A DNA stretch of 64,000 bases, from contig NZ_CP120679.1 in NCBI RefSeq assembly GCF_029537375.1, positions 3,267,501 to 3,331,500 on the forward strand, in the 5' to 3' direction. Each line of letters starts with the position of its first letter. Position 1 is the first letter of the stretch. The notes under the pieces are model-generated. The model was not told the origin of the DNA and did no database searches. It saw nothing but the letters and a program-made list of their open reading frames with translations. Positions 62,090-64,000 of this stretch are shown here, one piece after another. Origin of the DNA: Bacillus sp. HSf4. GTDB taxonomy: Bacteria; Bacillota; Bacilli; Bacillales; Bacillaceae. A program made the position numbers and the translations under genes.

Positions 62090-63442
62090 TTATTGATTCA
62101 AGCGTTTTTCAAGCTCCGCTTTTTTCTCTTCAAATCCCGGTTTGCCGAGAAGGGCGAACATGTTCACTTTGTAAGCTTCAACCCCAGGCTGGTCAAACGG
62201 GTTGACACCGAGCAGATATCCGCTCATCGCGCAGGCTTTTTCAAAGAAGTATACAAGGTAGCCAAACGTATAGGCGTTCATTTCCGGTACGTTCACGATC
62301 AGGTTCGGCACATTTCCGTCCGTATGTGCGAGCATCGTGCCTTGGAACGCTTTTTTATTGACGAAATCGACGGTTTTGCCCGCTAAATAGTTCAGGCCGT
62401 CAAGGTCATTGTCCGCTTCTTCGATCGTCAGTTCATGTCTTGGCTTTTCAACATTCAAGACGGTTTCAAACATATCTCTTCTTCCTTCTTGAACATATTG
62501 TCCAAGTGAGTGAAGATCGGTAGAGAAATTGGCGGAAGAAGGGTAAATCCCTTTTTCGTCTTTTCCTTCGCTTTCGCCGAACAGCTGCTTCCACCATTCC
62601 GCAAAGTACTGAAGGCCAGGCTCGTAGTTGATCAGCATTTCGATTGTTTTTCCTTTATTATAAAGAACGTTTCTGACAACCGCGTATTGGTAAGCCGGGT
62701 TATCCTCTAGCTCTGATACGGAAAAATCTTTGCTTGCATCTTGAGCGCCTTTCATCATGTCATCGATATCAACACCGCTGACGGCAATCGGAAGCAGCCC
62801 AACCGCAGTCAGAACAGAGTATCGTCCGCCGACATCGTCAGGAATGATAAATGATTCAAAGCCTTCTTCATTGGCCAGCGTTTTTAGTGCGCCGCGCTCT
62901 TTATCTGTTGTCGCATAAATGCGGCGTTTCGCTTCTTCTTTTCCGTATTTCTCTTCCAGAAGCTTGCGGAAAATCCGGAAGGCGATCGCCGGTTCAGTCG
63001 TTGTTCCTGATTTGGAAATGACGTTGATTGAAAAATCGGCGTCTTCGAGAAGGTCCATGACATCTTTCATATAGGAAGAGCTGATATTGTTGCCAATAAA
63101 AATGACTTGAGGCGTTTTCCGTTTTTCTTTCGGCAGGGTGTTGTAGAATGAATGATTCAGCATTTCAATCGCTGCTCTCGCGCCGAGATAAGAACCGCCG
63201 ATTCCTACGACAAGAAGGACGTCAGAGTCGTTTTTAATTTTTTCGGCGCTTGTTTGAATGCGGGCAAATTCTTCTTTGTCATAGTTGGACGGAAGATCCA
63301 CCCAGCCTAAAAAGTCGCTGCCGGCACCGGTTTTTTCATGAATCGAGTGATGGGCAACCTTTACGAAATCACGCAGATATGTAAGCTCTTTTTCTTTAAA
63401 AAACGGCAATGCTCTTGAGTAATCAAAACGGACATGCGTCAT
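62090..63442 (-). CDS. pgi: Glucose-6-phosphate isomerase
   Basis: 450 aa glycolytic enzyme interconverting glucose-6-phosphate and fructose-6-phosphate. Signatures: [50 protein letters not shown], and [21 protein letters not shown] containing the catalytic Glu. Length equals B. subtilis Pgi. The ATG at 63442 has GGAGG 9 nt upstream. Confidence 0.98.
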   Translation of the reverse strand: MTHVRFDYSRALPFFKEKELTYLRDFVKVAHHSIHEKTGAGSDFLGWVDLPSNYDKEEFARIQTSAEKIKNDSDVLLVVGIGGSYLGARAAIEMLNHSFYNTLPKEKRKTPQVIFIGNNISSSYMKDVMDLLEDADFSINVISKSGTTTEPAIAFRIFRKLLEEKYGKEEAKRRIYATTDKERGALKTLANEEGFESFIIPDDVGGRYSVLTAVGLLPIAVSGVDIDDMMKGAQDASKDFSVSELEDNPAYQYAVVRNVLYNKGKTIEMLINYEPGLQYFAEWWKQLFGESEGKDEKGIYPSSANFSTDLHSLGQYVQEGRRDMFETVLNVEKPRHELTIEEADNDLDGLNYLAGKTVDFVNKKAFQGTMLAHTDGNVPNLIVNVPEMNAYTFGYLVYFFEKACAMSGYLLGVNPFDQPGVEAYKVNMFALLGKPGFEEKKAELEKRLNQ

Positions 63443-63695
63443 ATGAATAAACCTCCAGTTCTCACTGTTTTCTAATATTCCCGCCAGCGCTTTCATTTTT
63501 GACTCGGGCTCCGGCTAGTATGGGTCTGTTAAACATGTCGATTTAAGGCGACAGCCTCTTCCCTTTTCACTTTATATGAACTCCATCGCGAAATCAAGTG
63601 ATGAACAGGAGCGACCAATGCCTTGATGGCGGCTTGGCAGCCAAAAATGCCGAATTCGCATGGAACTTTGAATTTTTGTCAAAATGACAACAAAT
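63443..63695. other. intergenic region upstream of pgi
   Basis: About 250 bp; should hold the pgi promoter, but no confident -35/-10 pair, gene or repeat was identified. Confidence 0.5.
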
Positions 63696-63696
63696 C

Positions 63697-63741
63697 AAAA
63701 AGCGGCTCGGAAAGAGCGTTCCTTTCCGGAGCCGTTTTGTA
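63697..63741 (-). terminator. terminator after the alcohol dehydrogenase gene
   Basis: Minus strand CGGCTC and GGAAAG pair with CTTTCC and GAGCCG, then CTTTTTG. Confidence 0.85.
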
Positions 63742-63742
63742 G

Positions 63743-64000
63743 TTACAGCGAAGCTTTCAGGATGGACAGAACATCCGCTTTATTCAACGTTTTAAAACGG
63801 CCGAATTCTCCGTTGGCCATCGCTTTGTCGGCAATGAGATCAAGCTTTTCATCCGTGATATCATAATCGCTGAGGCGGCTCGGCGCTCCAAGACTCGTCC
63901 AGAATTCTGAAAGCTTTTCAATACCCGCCAGAGCCACTTCACGATCTGTTTTGCCTGTTTCATCAACGTCAAACACACGGACGGCAAGCTGTTTAAAGCG
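63743..64000 (-). CDS. Iron-containing alcohol dehydrogenase, YugK/YugJ-like (C-terminal part)
   Basis: The last 85 codons of a gene whose start lies beyond the window. [19 protein letters not shown], then [23 protein letters not shown] and [19 protein letters not shown], is the typical C-terminus of NADH-dependent butanol dehydrogenases (family III). In B. subtilis yugK and yugJ occupy this place beside pgi; which of the two this is cannot be decided. Confidence 0.85.
   Translation of the reverse strand, partial: RFKQLAVRVFDVDETGKTDREVALAGIEKLSEFWTSLGAPSRLSDYDITDEKLDLIADKAMANGEFGRFKTLNKADVLSILKASL

Overview
The window comes from a Bacillus of the B. licheniformis / B. paralicheniformis group. 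Evidence is a Bacillus-type 16S rRNA, the gene order tgl-yugU-yugT-yugS-yugP-mstX-yugO-yugN-pgi known from B. subtilis, a GH12 xyloglucanase and an ErmD/ErmK-type inducible macrolide-resistance locus of the kinds described from B. licheniformis, and a 84-residue Mistic. Most of the window is chromosomal core. Accessory stretches are at about 17.6-18.6 kb, 24-29.4 kb and 31.2-35.3 kb. These assignments rest on recognition of motifs and remembered homologues; no database search was run.

Layout. 1-1,040: 5' half of a 16S gene (minus strand) with two tandem rrn promoters. 1.4-9.9 kb: araR, a TPP-riboswitch-controlled thiT, a class D-like sortase with its own LPxTA surface substrate, a Rap/Phr quorum-sensing pair with ComA-like and sigma-H sites, pcp, and a Ktr potassium-uptake pair. 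9.9-17.6 kb: EamA exporter, DinB-like and MOSC proteins, then the choline-to-glycine-betaine locus gbsB-gbsA / gbsR followed by a CHT1-like sodium:choline symporter. 17.6-23.9 kb: a methyltransferase behind a leader terminator, a VanW-family protein, a YetF protein, and a complete spoVA2-type operon (YhcN-like lipoprotein, SpoVAC, SpoVAD, SpoVAEb, DUF1657, 2Duf) that affects spore germination and heat resistance in relatives.

24-29.4 kb: a YukJ-like protein, a truncated AraC regulator beside a VOC protein, the erm gene with leader peptide and two attenuators, then a 1.1 kb scar of an element integrated in tRNA-Ala(GGC), bounded by direct repeats. 29.5-35.3 kb: a small operon (zinc ribbon, DUF4234, ADP-ribosylglycohydrolase) and a type VII secretion toxin operon. 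That operon has four small accessory proteins, a toxin with a C-terminal TNT (NAD+ glycohydrolase) domain, and an AT-rich putative immunity gene.

36-44.4 kb: a phosphatase-superfamily protein with YkoN/YkoP/YkoQ homologues, uppP, yubA, yulF and a probable sigma-B-dependent DJ-1/PfpI gene. 44.4-51 kb: three tandem chemoreceptors, each with a sigma-D promoter. 51-64 kb: tgl, nitronate monooxygenase, yugU, yugT, xyloglucanase, yugS (whose Shine-Dalgarno site is separated from its start by a terminator hairpin), yugP, mstX-yugO, yugN, a DUF421 protein, VOC and GNAT proteins, pgi, and the end of a yugK-like alcohol dehydrogenase cut by the window edge.
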